From Cyrtodaria siliqua (lineage: Eukaryota > Mollusca > Bivalvia > Adapedonta > Hiatellidae), in the NCBI GenBank assembly GCA_037043455.1, contig JAWPHD010001136.1, positions 248,001-312,000 on the forward strand: a stretch of DNA of 64,000 bases, in the 5' to 3' direction. The translations under genes and the position numbers were made by a program. Every line of letters starts with the position of its first letter. The stretch's first letter is position 1. Below the pieces are notes generated by a model. The model was not told the DNA's origin. It made no database searches and saw only the letters and a list, made by a program, of their open reading frames with translations. Below, one piece after another: positions 45,865 to 56,332 of this stretch.

Positions 45865-46885
45865 TTTAAAGGGACATTAGCCATAATTTTTAGCTTATTA
45901 AAAAAAAAATTGCATTGATAAACATTACACAGCTACCATTATTGAATATTTACTAAATAGAAGCAAGATGTTTTGACTGAATTGAATAGGGGTACAAAAT
46001 AAATTAACGCCTGGTGGGGTTGATCGCACTCTCTGGTACAGTGCTTTGGGGTGTATAGAATCATTGGTAGTAAAGAATCATTTTCTGTTTAAATTCAATT
46101 TTCTCAGCTCATATATTTTAGATTATTTTAAAACTTTCCAGGCTTGAAGATATATCATATAAGCATACATTTATTCAACGGTGAAATTATTTGGGACATT
46201 TTTCCATGCAAAATATATCACTACGTGCAACATCTCTCAGAAAAAATGATTCTATACTACCTGAATGAAGTGTGTTTTTGAAACGAAAAATTCATACTGT
46301 CACAATAAACTCAGAAGTAAATATTTGCTGTTTTAACAAATGTTAGGGACAAAAGTCAAAATGCAATCATCAATTAAGGTAACTTGTTGCAGTTTGGCAC
46401 TTTTAAGGATAAAAATGAAATTATGTAAATATTGGTGCAAAAACGCCTATTAAAAAATCACAGTTTAAGGACAATAATTTTAGAAATTTTGCTATCATAC
46501 AACTAAAAGGGTAAATCTAAATCAGAAATTAAATAGACATTTTCCTTTCATTTTAAAATTAGACGTTTAACCCGAGTGATTCTATACCACCCAAAGCACT
46601 GTAGTAATCGAGGTGAACAGGAGAATTATGTGATGCAAGACATGATCAAAACGTAATTCGCTAACAAATATCACGTGAGCAAAAGAAATATAAATATTGC
46701 CGTCCCAGCAATGTTTACAAACAATAAATAAAACCCTTTTTTCATTCAAATTTACAAATTCATTACTACAGACTTACTTGGGTCTATGCTTCATGTAAAC
46801 GTTTCACTAAATAAAAATCAGACACTGAGCTATTAATTCTGCTTATCTCAATATATGCTTTACTTACATATAGTGTCCCTTTAAA
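45865..46885. mobile_element. TTTAAAGGGACA-ended TIR element containing a nested MITE
   Basis: TTTAAAGGGACATTA at 45865 is inverted as TAGTGTCCCTTTAAA ending 46885. Without the nested element at 46039-46601 it is about 460 bp. The TTAA-AGGGA terminus is shared with 31280, 52796 and 56596. Confidence 0.7.
46039..46601. mobile_element. Tc1/mariner-type MITE, 563 bp
   Basis: Ends CAGTGCTTTGGGGTGTATAG / CTATACCACCCAAAGCACTG are inverted repeats flanked by TA on both sides, as expected for Tc1/mariner. It lies inside the 45865-46885 element. No transposase. Confidence 0.85.
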
Positions 46886-46904
46886 CAGCTTTCAAAAATG
46901 GGCG

Positions 46905-47190
46905 TACAACAGCCTGGGCCCGTTTCATAAAGCAACTTAAGTGGAAAATATTACTTAGGTCAAAATTTAAGATTTTTACATATTTTTAAATATCCTTATT
47001 AACCTCTCAGGGCCACTACACACCATCTATTTTAAGATAAATATTTAGCTGTAGATTTTATTTATCCATACCCTTACTAGAAATGTTAAGAAAATGTTTA
47101 AAATCGATAGAAAAAGGTGTTTAAAAAAATGATAAAATTTGACTTAGCTAAGATATTGCTAAGAAGCTTGATGAATACGGTTTCAGGCGA
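46905..47190. mobile_element. possible small TIR element
   Basis: GGGCCCGTTTCATAAAGCAA at 46917 and GCTTGATGAATACGGTTTC near 47167 are loosely inverted. The right edge abuts the 72 bp array. Weak support. Confidence 0.4.
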
Positions 47191-47194
47191 ACGC

Positions 47195-48515
47195 GAATAT
47201 CATTCATAGTCCTGTAGTGCTTATAGCTGAGTGGTTATCGTAACTATTCAAGTCTAAAGCCCAGGTGAACATCATTCATAGTCCTGTAGTGGTCATAGCT
47301 GAGTGGTTATCGTAACTATTCAAGTCTAAAGCCCAGGGGAACATCATTCATAGTCCTGTAGTGGTCATAGCTGAGTGGTTATCGTAACTATTCAAGTCTA
47401 AAGCCCAGGTGAATATCATTCATAGTCCTGTAGTGGTTATAGCTGAGTGGTTATTATAACTATTCAAGTCTAAAGTCCGGACGAACATCATTCATAGTCC
47501 TGTAGTGGTCATAGCTGAGTGGTTATCATAACTATTCAGGCCTAAGTCCAGGGGAACATCATTCATAGTCCTGTAGTGGTCATAGCTGAGGGGATATCAT
47601 AACTATTCAAGTCTAAAGTCCGGACGAACATCATTCATAGTCCTGTAGTGGTCATAGCTGAGTGGTTATCATAACTATTCAGGCCTAAGTCCAGGGGAAC
47701 ATCATTCATAGTCCTGTAGTGGTTATAGCTGAGTGGTTATCATAACTATTCAAGTCTAAAGCCCAGGGGAACATCATTCATAGTCCTGTAGTGGTCATAG
47801 CTGAGTGGTTATTATAACTATTCAAGTCTAAAGCCCAGGGGAACATCATTCATAGTCCTGTAGTGGTCATAGCTGAGTGGTTATCATAACTATTCAAGTC
47901 TAAAGCCCAGGGGAACATCATTCATAGTCCTGTAGTGGTCATAGCTGAGTGGTTATCATAACTATTCAAGTCTAAAGTCCAGGGGAACATCATTCATAGT
48001 CCTGTAGTGGTCATAGCTGAGTGGTTATTATAACTATTCAAGTCTAAAGTCCAGTGGGAACATCATTCATAGTCCTGTAGTGGTTATAGCTGAGTGGTTA
48101 TCATAACTATTCAAGTCTAAAGCCCAGGGGAACATCATTCATAGTCCTGTAGTGGTCATAGCTGAGTGGTTATCATAACTATTCAAGTCTAAAGTCCAGG
48201 GGAACATCATTCATAGTCCTGTAGTGGTCATAGCTGAGTGGTTATCATAACTATTCAAGTCTAAAGTCCAGGGGAACATCATTCATAGTCCTGTAGTGGT
48301 TATAGCTGAGTGGTTATCATAACTATTCAAGTCTAAAGTCCAGGGGAACATCATTCATAGTCCTGTAGTGGTCATAGCTGAGTGGTTATCGTAACTATTC
48401 AAGTCTAAAGCCCAGGGGAACATCATTCATAGTCCTGTAGTGGTCATAGCTGAGTGGTTATCATAACTATTCAAGTCTAAAGCCCATGTTTAATTCCCAT
48501 AGGCAGTCCTTAAAC
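47195..48515 (+). repeat. 18-unit tandem array of a ~72 bp tRNA-like sequence
   Basis: Units start CATTCATAGTCCTGTAGTGG at 47200, 47273, 47345, then about every 72 bp to 48423. Each contains TAGCTGAGTGGTTATC, a match to the Pol III A box, then TATTCAAGTCTAAAGCCCAG. Only the last unit runs into TGTTTAATTCCCATAGG, a B-box/T-arm-like end. The head of that last unit (CCTGT) can pair with ATAGG. It looks like a decayed tRNA or SINE head that was amplified. Pairs of units (47489-47632 and 47632-47775) share variants, showing later duplication. Confidence 0.85.
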
Positions 48516-48654
48516 ATATTTTACTATTGCCGGATAAATACACGAACTGTTACATACACATGTCAAACGATTTTGTTGAATTTGTTTAGAAAATGTCTCG
48601 GACATTTCAGGCACTTATTGTGTTGTTTATTCTTCAAGATCTATATTGTTTACT

Positions 48655-48810
48655 CTTAAGTGAGAAAGTGTCGATTCCTACAGCTGGCTTTACTGGTTCT
48701 ACCCAGGAAAAAAGTGGGTGGTATGAAAAAGATTGACCCTCCAACCCACCCCGTCATACATAGCCTAAAATGTACCAAAAATGACGTAAAACACTAACCA
48801 TCATATTTAT
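48655..48810 (+). mobile_element. SINE-like element, copy 3
   Basis: GTGAGAAAGTGTCGATTCCT, TTTACTGGTTCTACCCAGGA, CGTCATACATAGCCTAAAAT, GTACCAAAAATGACGTAAAA. Same family as 11130 and 38645. Confidence 0.7.
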
Positions 48811-49888
48811 GTTGCATTTACCTGCTCATGTTAGAAATGAACAGTCTTGTAGCTTAGAACCCCCCTAGATTACTAGACACTGACAATTGACAGTCCAGAC
48901 CTCTAAACCCACTAAACTACTGCAAATACTCACATTTCCTCAGAACAATAGTCCACTAGAATGCCCTACCCCTAGGTATATATTCATTATTCTTACTAAT
49001 ATGTAACATGTCTTTGCGACAGATGCGCCATCTCCACCATCTCCGCCATCTCTGCCATCTCTGGGTCCCGAGACAAGGCTTGGGGTTATTAGCAGATGGA
49101 TATATAGATGCCTGTGTTGCATGTTACAATTACCTACTCATGTTACCTCTGTCTCATGTTACCTGAGTTGACTTATGGAAAATCAAACAGTTATGCAGAA
49201 TTTGTTAAAAGTTGATAAACACTTGTTCTTGTTACAATTCAATCAGAATAATCCCCAAGACAGGAAATTCCAGATTTTTTACTGGGGGATATTTTAAGAT
49301 GACAAATGAAATAAAAAAGTAAAAATATTTGTGAACAACTTATTTTTTTACAAAACTATTTTGTCAACCATGTGTCCTTGATCACTTGGAGGTTAGAGCA
49401 CTGACCCGGGTTTGAGTCCGTGTTGAGGCACAATTACATATGGTCTGAAGCTTCGGAAAAATTGACTAAACAATCAAAAACAAAATTTTAATTATTAAAA
49501 AAACAACGAGTAATTTAAGGTTTGGAATAAGATAATTCAATTTATTTTAAAATGTTCTTATCTCCATTGGCCAAACAGTTAATTTCTTAGCGTCTTAAAT
49601 CTGTTCCGTGAATCAGCCAATCTCGTCCTAGCATATTGAAGAACCACAGGCCCTATTTGATAGTTGGAATAGGGCATGTTTTCCGGAAACTTTGTATCCT
49701 TCACCTCTGCCTTCGTGTGGGGTGGATGGGGCTCTGAATAACGTAACGTAGCGTGTTGATGAGCCGTTTAAATTACCAGTACTCATTAATGCAGAATCAG
49801 CACGTAATTCACAATTTCATTCAACTGTTTAAATTTGCAACATTTGTACTCATTTGCAGCAACTGTAATGAATAAACTGATTCGACAA
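48811..49888 (+). other. region upstream of the USP38 coding exon
   Basis: No coding exon is recognised. Because the first coding exon begins with a splice acceptor, a 5' UTR exon and promoter should exist further upstream. I could not identify them here or earlier in the window. Confidence 0.4.
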
Positions 49889-49920
49889 TGTGTTTTATTT
49901 TGCAGGTAGGTAAGAGTAAG
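49889..49920 (+). other. splice acceptor immediately followed by a donor-like sequence
   Basis: TGTTTTATTTTGCAG (AG at 49904-49905) is a good 3' splice site. The next bases, GTAGGTAAGAGTAAG, look like a 5' splice site. Together they match the recursive-splice-site pattern (pyrimidines, CAG|GTRAGT-like). The ATG at 49888 lies at the edge of this intronic tract and is not a likely start. Confidence 0.6.
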
Positions 49921-49935
49921 AAGTCAGTGGAGAAG

Positions 49936-50868
49936 ATGGACATTATACTGAAGGGCATCCTGTCATCCCCCCATCCTGACGCCATCAAGAAAAACCTGCT
50001 TCAGAAAATAGCGGAGAAAGGTTCCTCTACACAATCCTCAAACGTGATCTTATCCGTACTGGACCTAACAACCAAATGGTACCTCGATGGAGACAGTGAG
50101 CTAGAGGATGTATATGGATTAAAAGTGTATCTCTCATGGGCAAAGCATAATTTGACCACTTTCGAGCAGTTTTTCAACAAAGATTACCTAGTTTCGCTAT
50201 TCTCAAAAAAGTGTCGCAATGAGAGTAAGGTTCCAATTTTGCTCACCGAGAGCATGAGGGTGTTACAAATGACGTCAATGTACAGGAATCATTGTTCCGT
50301 GATCGAAGCCAAAGCAATGTCTTATATAAGAGAACATCCATCTTTAGAATGTCTTAAAAACTTCACAGAATTTATACTCGAGTTCAAAGACTGTATACCA
50401 AAAGGGGACTATACTCTCCCATTCTGTACAAATATGGTTCACTCCCTTAGCACGTGCAACTCTCCAGAAGAGGAGGGAGAGATAGTGAACTACATCAAAA
50501 ATGTCAACACAGTGGCCTCACTTTTAGCTCATATTTGGAAAAACACAGACTCGCAGACGGTGCTGAATTGTCTTAAGGTGATCTTCAGCATCATATCATC
50601 CAGCTGCGATATTGAACCGTCCGTCTGTCTCGGCTCACTCGTTCAATACCTACCACAGGCGATGATCAGCATCGTCGTGAAGCAGGCCATCAACGACTCC
50701 AGCATCGACAATGCTCGCATGATCACCGCCATTCAGAGAATCATAGACTGGTTACAGTGGCCGACGTCGAGGTTTGTGGACGATTGGGTGATCGCATTCC
50801 TGAAGGGTCTGGCGTCGGTGCAAAAATACAGTATACTGATCACAGTCACCGAGAACAAAGTAGATCAG
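49936..50868 (+). CDS. USP38: ubiquitin carboxyl-terminal hydrolase 38, first coding exon (partial gene)
   Basis: Encodes residues 1-311 of a USP38-type deubiquitinase. The ATG at 49936 is chosen because homologues begin MD.IL.G..SS.HP (here MDIILKGILSSPHP) and its context AAGATGG is strong; the frame is open to the acceptor at 49905. Recognisable family blocks include EQFFNKDYL (~72), DCIPKGDYT (~155), EPSVCLGSLVQYLP (~219), and IIDWLQWP with WVIAFLKGLASVQK (~274-302). This N-terminal part is a helical, armadillo-like, non-catalytic region. The Cys/His catalytic domain follows later in the protein and is outside the window. The family removes ubiquitin from target proteins. The exon ends at CAG|GTATGG in phase 0. 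The frame runs only two more codons (VW) into the intron before a stop. The vertebrate paralogue USP35 is the alternative, but SHMLLSFQHSP in the next exon and CIPKG favour USP38. Confidence 0.93.
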
Positions 50869-50919
50869 GTATGGTAATCAGGTCACATAACTCTTCTGCA
50901 ATCCTAATATGATTACTTA

Positions 50920-51119
50920 GGCCACACTTAAAAAAAAAATAATGTTTGCCCTTTCCCGACCGACCTAAAAAAAAGTCCCACTGGAAAAAAAAAATTTTTT
51001 TTTTTAAATTGCCGGTCACATCAAGATGCTATTAAAAAACAAAAGTATGTTGCCTACCTACCGACCCAAAATTTTAAATTAGGGTCGGGAAAGAGCAAAC
51101 AAATATTTTTAAGGTGGCC
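50920..51119. mobile_element. PIF/Harbinger-like MITE (TTA flanks), 200 bp
   Basis: TTA at 50917-50919 and 51120-51122. Ends GGCCACACTTAAAAAAAA / TTTTTAAGGTGGCC; inverted TTTGCCCTTTCCCGACC and GGTCGGGAAAGAGCAAA inside. A sister of 39568-39811. Confidence 0.85.
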
Positions 51120-52795
51120 TTATTACTTATCACAAGTGTATACCACATGATGTTCCGCTTGCGAAATTAGCCTGTCAACATGTGTACTCAGCGTGATATG
51201 CCAACTGGGGGTTTACTTTCAATTACCTGAGATATGCAAAACGAATACTAATTAAATTTCTCGATCTTGTAAATCTTCAAAAGTATTTCAACTGTAAATG
51301 CTTGAGTGAATTTTTTTTGTCGGTTAAAATGTTTATTCAAGGGTAAAATGAATTTATGGTTCATTTAAAAGTAAGATGTAAAATATAACAGAAAAAAAAC
51401 TTCAATATGTAAATTTATAGTCAACACCCACAGGTATATGTGAACTCACATTTGGTAGTAGGGTGAAATGACATAGGAGGGTGACGTCATCAGAATTTAT
51501 TATTTTAATGTTATGATGTATCATTATGATTATTTATTCCATGTTGACAAAAATTATTCTTGTTTTGCCAGATTGATGGCCTTTTATAGGCTCCAATTTA
51601 ATATTGCTTATGTATATTAATAAAATGTATGGGAATTTATTTACCTCATGCTAAATGTGTATGCCAAATATATAATTATGTGGTACACAGACCTGCCAAG
51701 TCTCCCGCTGGAGAAAACCACTCCCCCTCCTCCAACCAAACTAAAAAAAAATATTTAAAAATTAAAAATAAAATCTAAAAGTTGAAATAATCTTGCTTTA
51801 ATCATATTTCCAGTATATATAACAAAAATGTAAATATACAAAATAAATGTTTATTAAGCTGTACATGTGTAATTTACATAGATTTTGTTGATTTTTTTTC
51901 AAATAATCCAAAAAATAGTCTGATATCAAAATCTCCCTGTTCCTGAGACCAATCTCCCCTATGCAGGTATGAAAATAATAGTTATGGTAAAATACGGCAG
52001 TAATGACTATTATGTATACTTCAAACAAGTTATTGACTGTTATTCTGACTGTGGTTTCGAGCGTACAATAAACACGGATATTTGTAATTACGTTGAGCTT
52101 TTAATCACCATTATTTGTGAAAACATTACTTTGATAAAGTTGTAATATGGAGAAAACAAAATCCATTAAGGAAAGAACAAAGTTTAAGATAGCACGCTCC
52201 ATGATTTGTGGCATTTACCTACCCTTCAATGGCCACAAATTCTGATTCACTTCTGCATCTAATTCTTTTTGAAGTCGTAAATGCCTTTTAAATGGAAAAT
52301 ATTATTAATCATAGATGTGTGATATGTGTGGGAAGTTGTCAAATAGGCAATTAAACTAGAAACTAATCCATCGTTTGCATCCTTAAACTTTCACTCATAA
52401 ATAAGGCCAGGGTTTGTTTTTTTATATGTTTCTCAGATCCTACCAGACTAATTTTGTAAAGAAAGAAACAACAGAAAAAGAAAACATTTTAGAAAAAATA
52501 AAAAATAAAAAAATGAAAAAAAGATAAAGCATCCAGCATGTCCAGTATCTAGATTTTGGTCCCACATTTCTAACAGCCATGTGATATGTTTAACGTAAAA
52601 TCAAAAGTTCTTGTTTGCATAGAATTGTTCTGGTCAATTTCATGTTTTATAAAATATCCAACACCATTACAAGATAGATACTTTTCCCCGCTCTTCCTTT
52701 GTGACTTTTCCAGAAAAAAAAAGAAATCTGACAACCAAACAATAGAACAACATGGCTTTAGGGATTTAAATGAAAAGTTAAGAAAACATTACGAG

Positions 52796-53329
52796 TTTAA
52801 AGGGGTTGATGCACTATTTCCAAACACAGTTCATTTTAAAGGGCTCTGAATAACTTGAAAAAAGCTGAAAGAATTATCAAAATGCCATGAAAAATAAAGG
52901 AGATATGACCTATTGAAAATTTGCAAAGAACATAAATGGAGGCGGCCATCTTTGAACGATGACGTCATCGCGCCATTTTACCATATATGGCATACTGACA
53001 AAATTTATTTTAAAGCAAAGAAAACCACTGCAAATTGATTAAAAATAAATATACAGATGTAAAATGTATACATTGTAGTAGTATTTTTCATTTGCAGTGA
53101 TTTTCTTTGCTTTAAAAGACATTTTATCAATATGCCATATATGGTAAAACGGCGCGATGACGTCATCATTCAAAGATGGCCGCCTCCATTTATGTTCTTT
53201 GCATATTTTCAATAGGTCATATCTCCTTTATTTTTCATGGCATTTTGATAATTCTTTCAGCTTTTTTCCAGTTTTTCAGAGCCCTTTAAAATAAACTGTG
53301 TTTGAAAACAGTGCATCATCCCCTTTAAA
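52796..53329. mobile_element. hairpin MITE with CArG and CRE palindromes (copy 2)
   Basis: Ends TTTAAAGGGGTTGATGCACT / AGTGCATCATCCCCTTTAAA (one mismatch). The arms pair almost from end to end, about 230 bp each, around a loop near 53030-53090. TGACGTCA is at 52960 and 53158; CCATATATGG at 52981 and 53135. GGCGGCCATCTTTG and its inverse also occur in each arm. Homologous to 31280-31831. Confidence 0.9.
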
Positions 53330-53428
53330 TCAAAAAAGTTGAATGCTACTTAACATGGACTGCAATTGCGTGTCCATTACTTTATAGAGCTATGATGGTT
53401 TAGAAAGCCTCATATATATATGCAATTA

Positions 53429-53728
53429 GACCAAATAAAATTATATGTGTGGTTCCGGTTTCCCGACCGACCCCGTTTTTAGAAGTCGACACTAAACATT
53501 GTATGCCTTCGTTTTACGTCTTTTACTTCTTCTTCTTGTTTTAAATTAGTTTTTCTATCAGTTCTGCATCTGGCAGTATCAACAAAATTAATACATGTTT
53601 TATTTAGTGTAGATGTATTAGGTTATAAAAGTATCACGTGAAAAATATACAAAGTATAAAATAAAACCTACCTACCCTATTTTCTTTTGAGCTTGTAATA
53701 GGAACAACACATATAATTTTATTTGGCC
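53429..53728. mobile_element. PIF/Harbinger-like MITE (TTA flanks), 300 bp
   Basis: TTA at 53426-53428 and 53729-53731. Ends GACCAAATAAAATTATATGT / ACATATAATTTTATTTGGCC; subterminal CCGACCGACCCCGTTTTT and CCTACCTACCCTATTTTC. The left end has one substitution in the GGCC terminus. Confidence 0.85.
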
Positions 53729-54034
53729 TTATAAACATTTTAATAATTCCATAATGTTGATTTAAATTGTGAATACAAACATGTAGGAAAATCAATAACA
53801 GTTATTACAAACTTAGAACTATTTTAATTCCTCTAAAATAGAGTGAGAAAAGGGCCATAATCAAGGGGATCGTGTGGGAGGCACATAGAGATATATAAAG
53901 AGAGACAGAGAAATTCCAATCCAATGTAGTTCTGTATCCCATTAACACATATTTGGTTATATTGGAACAGCAATCTCAGAGTGGGGTGAGATGAAGGATG
54001 AAGTTTTCTTTTAACAATATTGCTATATTCAGGT

Positions 54035-56230
54035 GCATGTATTTGAGAAGCTGCAGTTTGCCCCAGTGAGATATTCATGTTTTACTGTTGCTTTATTTCA
54101 GATATTGAGAAGCTGCAGGTTGGGCCAGTGAGATGCTCATGTTTATAGTGTTGCTATGTCTCAGATATTGAGAAGCTGCAGTTTGAGCCAGTGATATATT
54201 CATGTTTTACTGTTGCTACATTTCAGATATTGAGAAGCTGCAGTTTGAGCCAGTGAGGTATTCATGTTTTACTGTGCTACATTTCAGATATTGAGAAGCT
54301 GCAGTTTGGGCCAGTGAGGTATTCATGTTATACTGTTGCTACATTTCAGATATTGAGAAGCTGCAATTGGGCCAGTGAGATATTCATGGTTATACTGTTG
54401 CTACATTTCAGATATTGAGAAGCTGCAGTTTGGGCCATTGAGATATTCATGTTTATTCTGTTGCTATATTTGAGAAGCTGTAGTTTGGATAAGAGAGATA
54501 TTCATGTTTTATTGTTGCTACATTTCAGATATTGAGAAGCTGCAGTTTGGGCCAGTGAGATATTCATGGTTATACTGTTGCTACATTTCAGATATTGAGA
54601 AGCTGCAGTTTGGGCCAGTGAGATATTCATGGTTATACTGTTGCTATATTTCAGATATTGAGAAGCTGCAGTTTGGGCCAGTGATTTATTCATGGTTATA
54701 ATGTTGCTAAATTTGAGAAGCTGCAGTTCGGGCCAGTGAGATATTCATGTTTTACTGTTGCTACATTTCAGATATTGAGAAGTTGCAGTTCGGGCCAGTG
54801 AGATATTCATGTTTTACTGTTGCTACATTTCAGATATTGAGAAGCTGCAGTTTGGGCCAGTGAGATATTCATGTTTTACTGTTGCTACAATTCAGATATT
54901 GAGAAGCTGCAGTTTGGGCCATTGAGATATTCATGTTTATTCTGTTGCTATATTTGAGAAGCTGTAGTTTGGATAAGAGAGATATTCATGTTTTATTGTT
55001 GCTACATTTCAGATATTGAGAAGCTGCAGTTTGGGCCAGTGAGATATTCATGGTTATACTGTTGCTACATTTCAGATATTGAGAAGCTGCAGTTTGGGCC
55101 AGTGAGATATTCATGGTTATACTGTTGCTATATTTCAGATATTGAGAAGCTGCAGTTTGGGCCAGTGATTTATTCATGGTTATACTGTTGCTATATTTGA
55201 GAAGCTGCAGTTCGGGCCAGTGAGATATTCATGTTTTACTGTTGCTACATTTCAGATATTGATAAGTTGCAGTTCGGGCCAGTGAGATATTCATGTTTTA
55301 CTGTTGCTACATTTCAGATATTAAGAAGCTGCAGTTTGGGCCAGTGAGATATTCATGTTTTACTGTTGCTATATTTCAGATATTGATAAGTTGCAGTTCG
55401 GGCCAGTGAGATATTCATGTTTTACTGTTGCTGCATTTCAGATATTGAGAAGCTGCAGTTTGGGACAGTGAGATATTCATGGTTATACTGTTGCTATATT
55501 CCAGATATTGAGAAGCTGCAGTTTGGGCCAGTGAGATATTCATGTTTATTTTGTTGCTATATTTGAGAAGCTACGGTTTGGGCCAGTGAGATATTCATGG
55601 TTATACTGTTGCTACATTTCAGATATTTGAGGAGCTGCAGTTTAGGTCAGTGAGATATTCATGTTTATACTGTTGCTACATTTCAGATATGGAGAAGCTG
55701 CAGTTTGGGCCAGTGATATATTCATGTTTATTCTGTTACCATTTTTGAGAAGCTGCAGTTTGGGCCAGTGAGATATTCATGGTTATGCTGTTGCTACATT
55801 TCAGATATTTGAGAAGCTGCAGTTTAAGCCAGTGAGATATTCATGTTTATTTTGTTGCTATATTTGAGAAGCTGCAGTTTGGGCCAGTGAGATATTCATG
55901 GTTATACTGTTGCTACATTTCAGATTTGAGAAGTTGCAATTTGAGTCAGTGAGATATTCATGTTTATACTGTTGCTACATTTCAGATATGGAGAAGCTGC
56001 AGTTTGGGCCAGTGATATATTCATGTTTATTCTGTTGCTACATTTCAGATATTTGAGCAGCTGCAGTTTGAGCCAGTGAGATATTCATGTTTATACTGTT
56101 GCTGCATTTCAGATATTGAGAAGCTGCAGTTCGGGCCAGTGAGATACTCATGTTTATGCTGTTGCTATATTTGAGAAGCTGCAGTTTGGATAAGAGAGAT
56201 ATTCATGTTTATACTGTTGCTATATTTCAG
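54035..56230 (+). repeat. minisatellite made of the USP38 exon 2 acceptor and exon start (~36 units)
   Basis: The unit of about 62 bp is TACTGTTGCTACATTTCAG followed by ATATTGAGAAGCTGCAGTTT, GGGCCAGTGAGA and TATTCATGTT. The first two blocks match the true acceptor and the first 33 coding bases of exon 2 (56212-56263), the 37th and final unit. I count 36 upstream units. Most read ATATTGAG where the exon has ATATTTGAG. About ten lack the CAG (GCTATATTTGAGAAGCTG type). Units at 54430-54720 recur nearly identically at 54912-55205, a 484 bp duplication. The ORFs here are repeat translations. Confidence 0.95.
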
Positions 56231-56332
56231 ATATTTGAGAAGCTGCAGTTTGGGCCAGTGAGAGAACCAGGCTTTAGTATCATATCGCACATGTTGTTGA
56301 GTTTCCAGCATTCACCTGACCCATTTCACAAG
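56231..56332 (+). CDS. USP38: USP38 second coding exon
   Basis: A 102 nt, phase 0-0 exon encoding IFEKLQFGPVR, EPGFSII and SHMLLSFQHSPDPFHK, residues 312-345. SHMLLSFQHSP is a hallmark of vertebrate USP38 at the same place after the VQK.(S/T)ILI block that ends exon 1. This confirms both the join and the reading frame. The acceptor is TATATTTCAG and the donor AAG|GTATGTA. The first 33 bases are the template for the upstream minisatellite. The next exon was not found before the window ends. Confidence 0.92.

Larger units (their letters stand above)
50869..56230 (+). other. USP38: USP38 intron 1 (5.36 kb)
   Basis: Donor GTATGG at 50869 and acceptor CTGTTGCTATATTTCAG ending 56230. It contains a Harbinger-like MITE 50 bp after the donor, a hairpin MITE, a second Harbinger-like MITE, and a 2.2 kb array derived from exon 2. 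51123-52795 and 53732-54030 hold nothing I recognise beyond AT-rich DNA. Confidence 0.85.

Noticed and set aside
49888..49890. ATG 16 codons upstream of the chosen USP38 start
   Set aside because: It lies at the edge of the pyrimidine tract of a splice acceptor (TTTTATTTTGCAG), so it would be intronic; homologues begin at the downstream MD.
54502..55200. Open frames on both strands of the exon-derived array
   Set aside because: They are periodic translations of the 62 bp unit and duplicate each other at 484 bp spacing; no independent coding signal.
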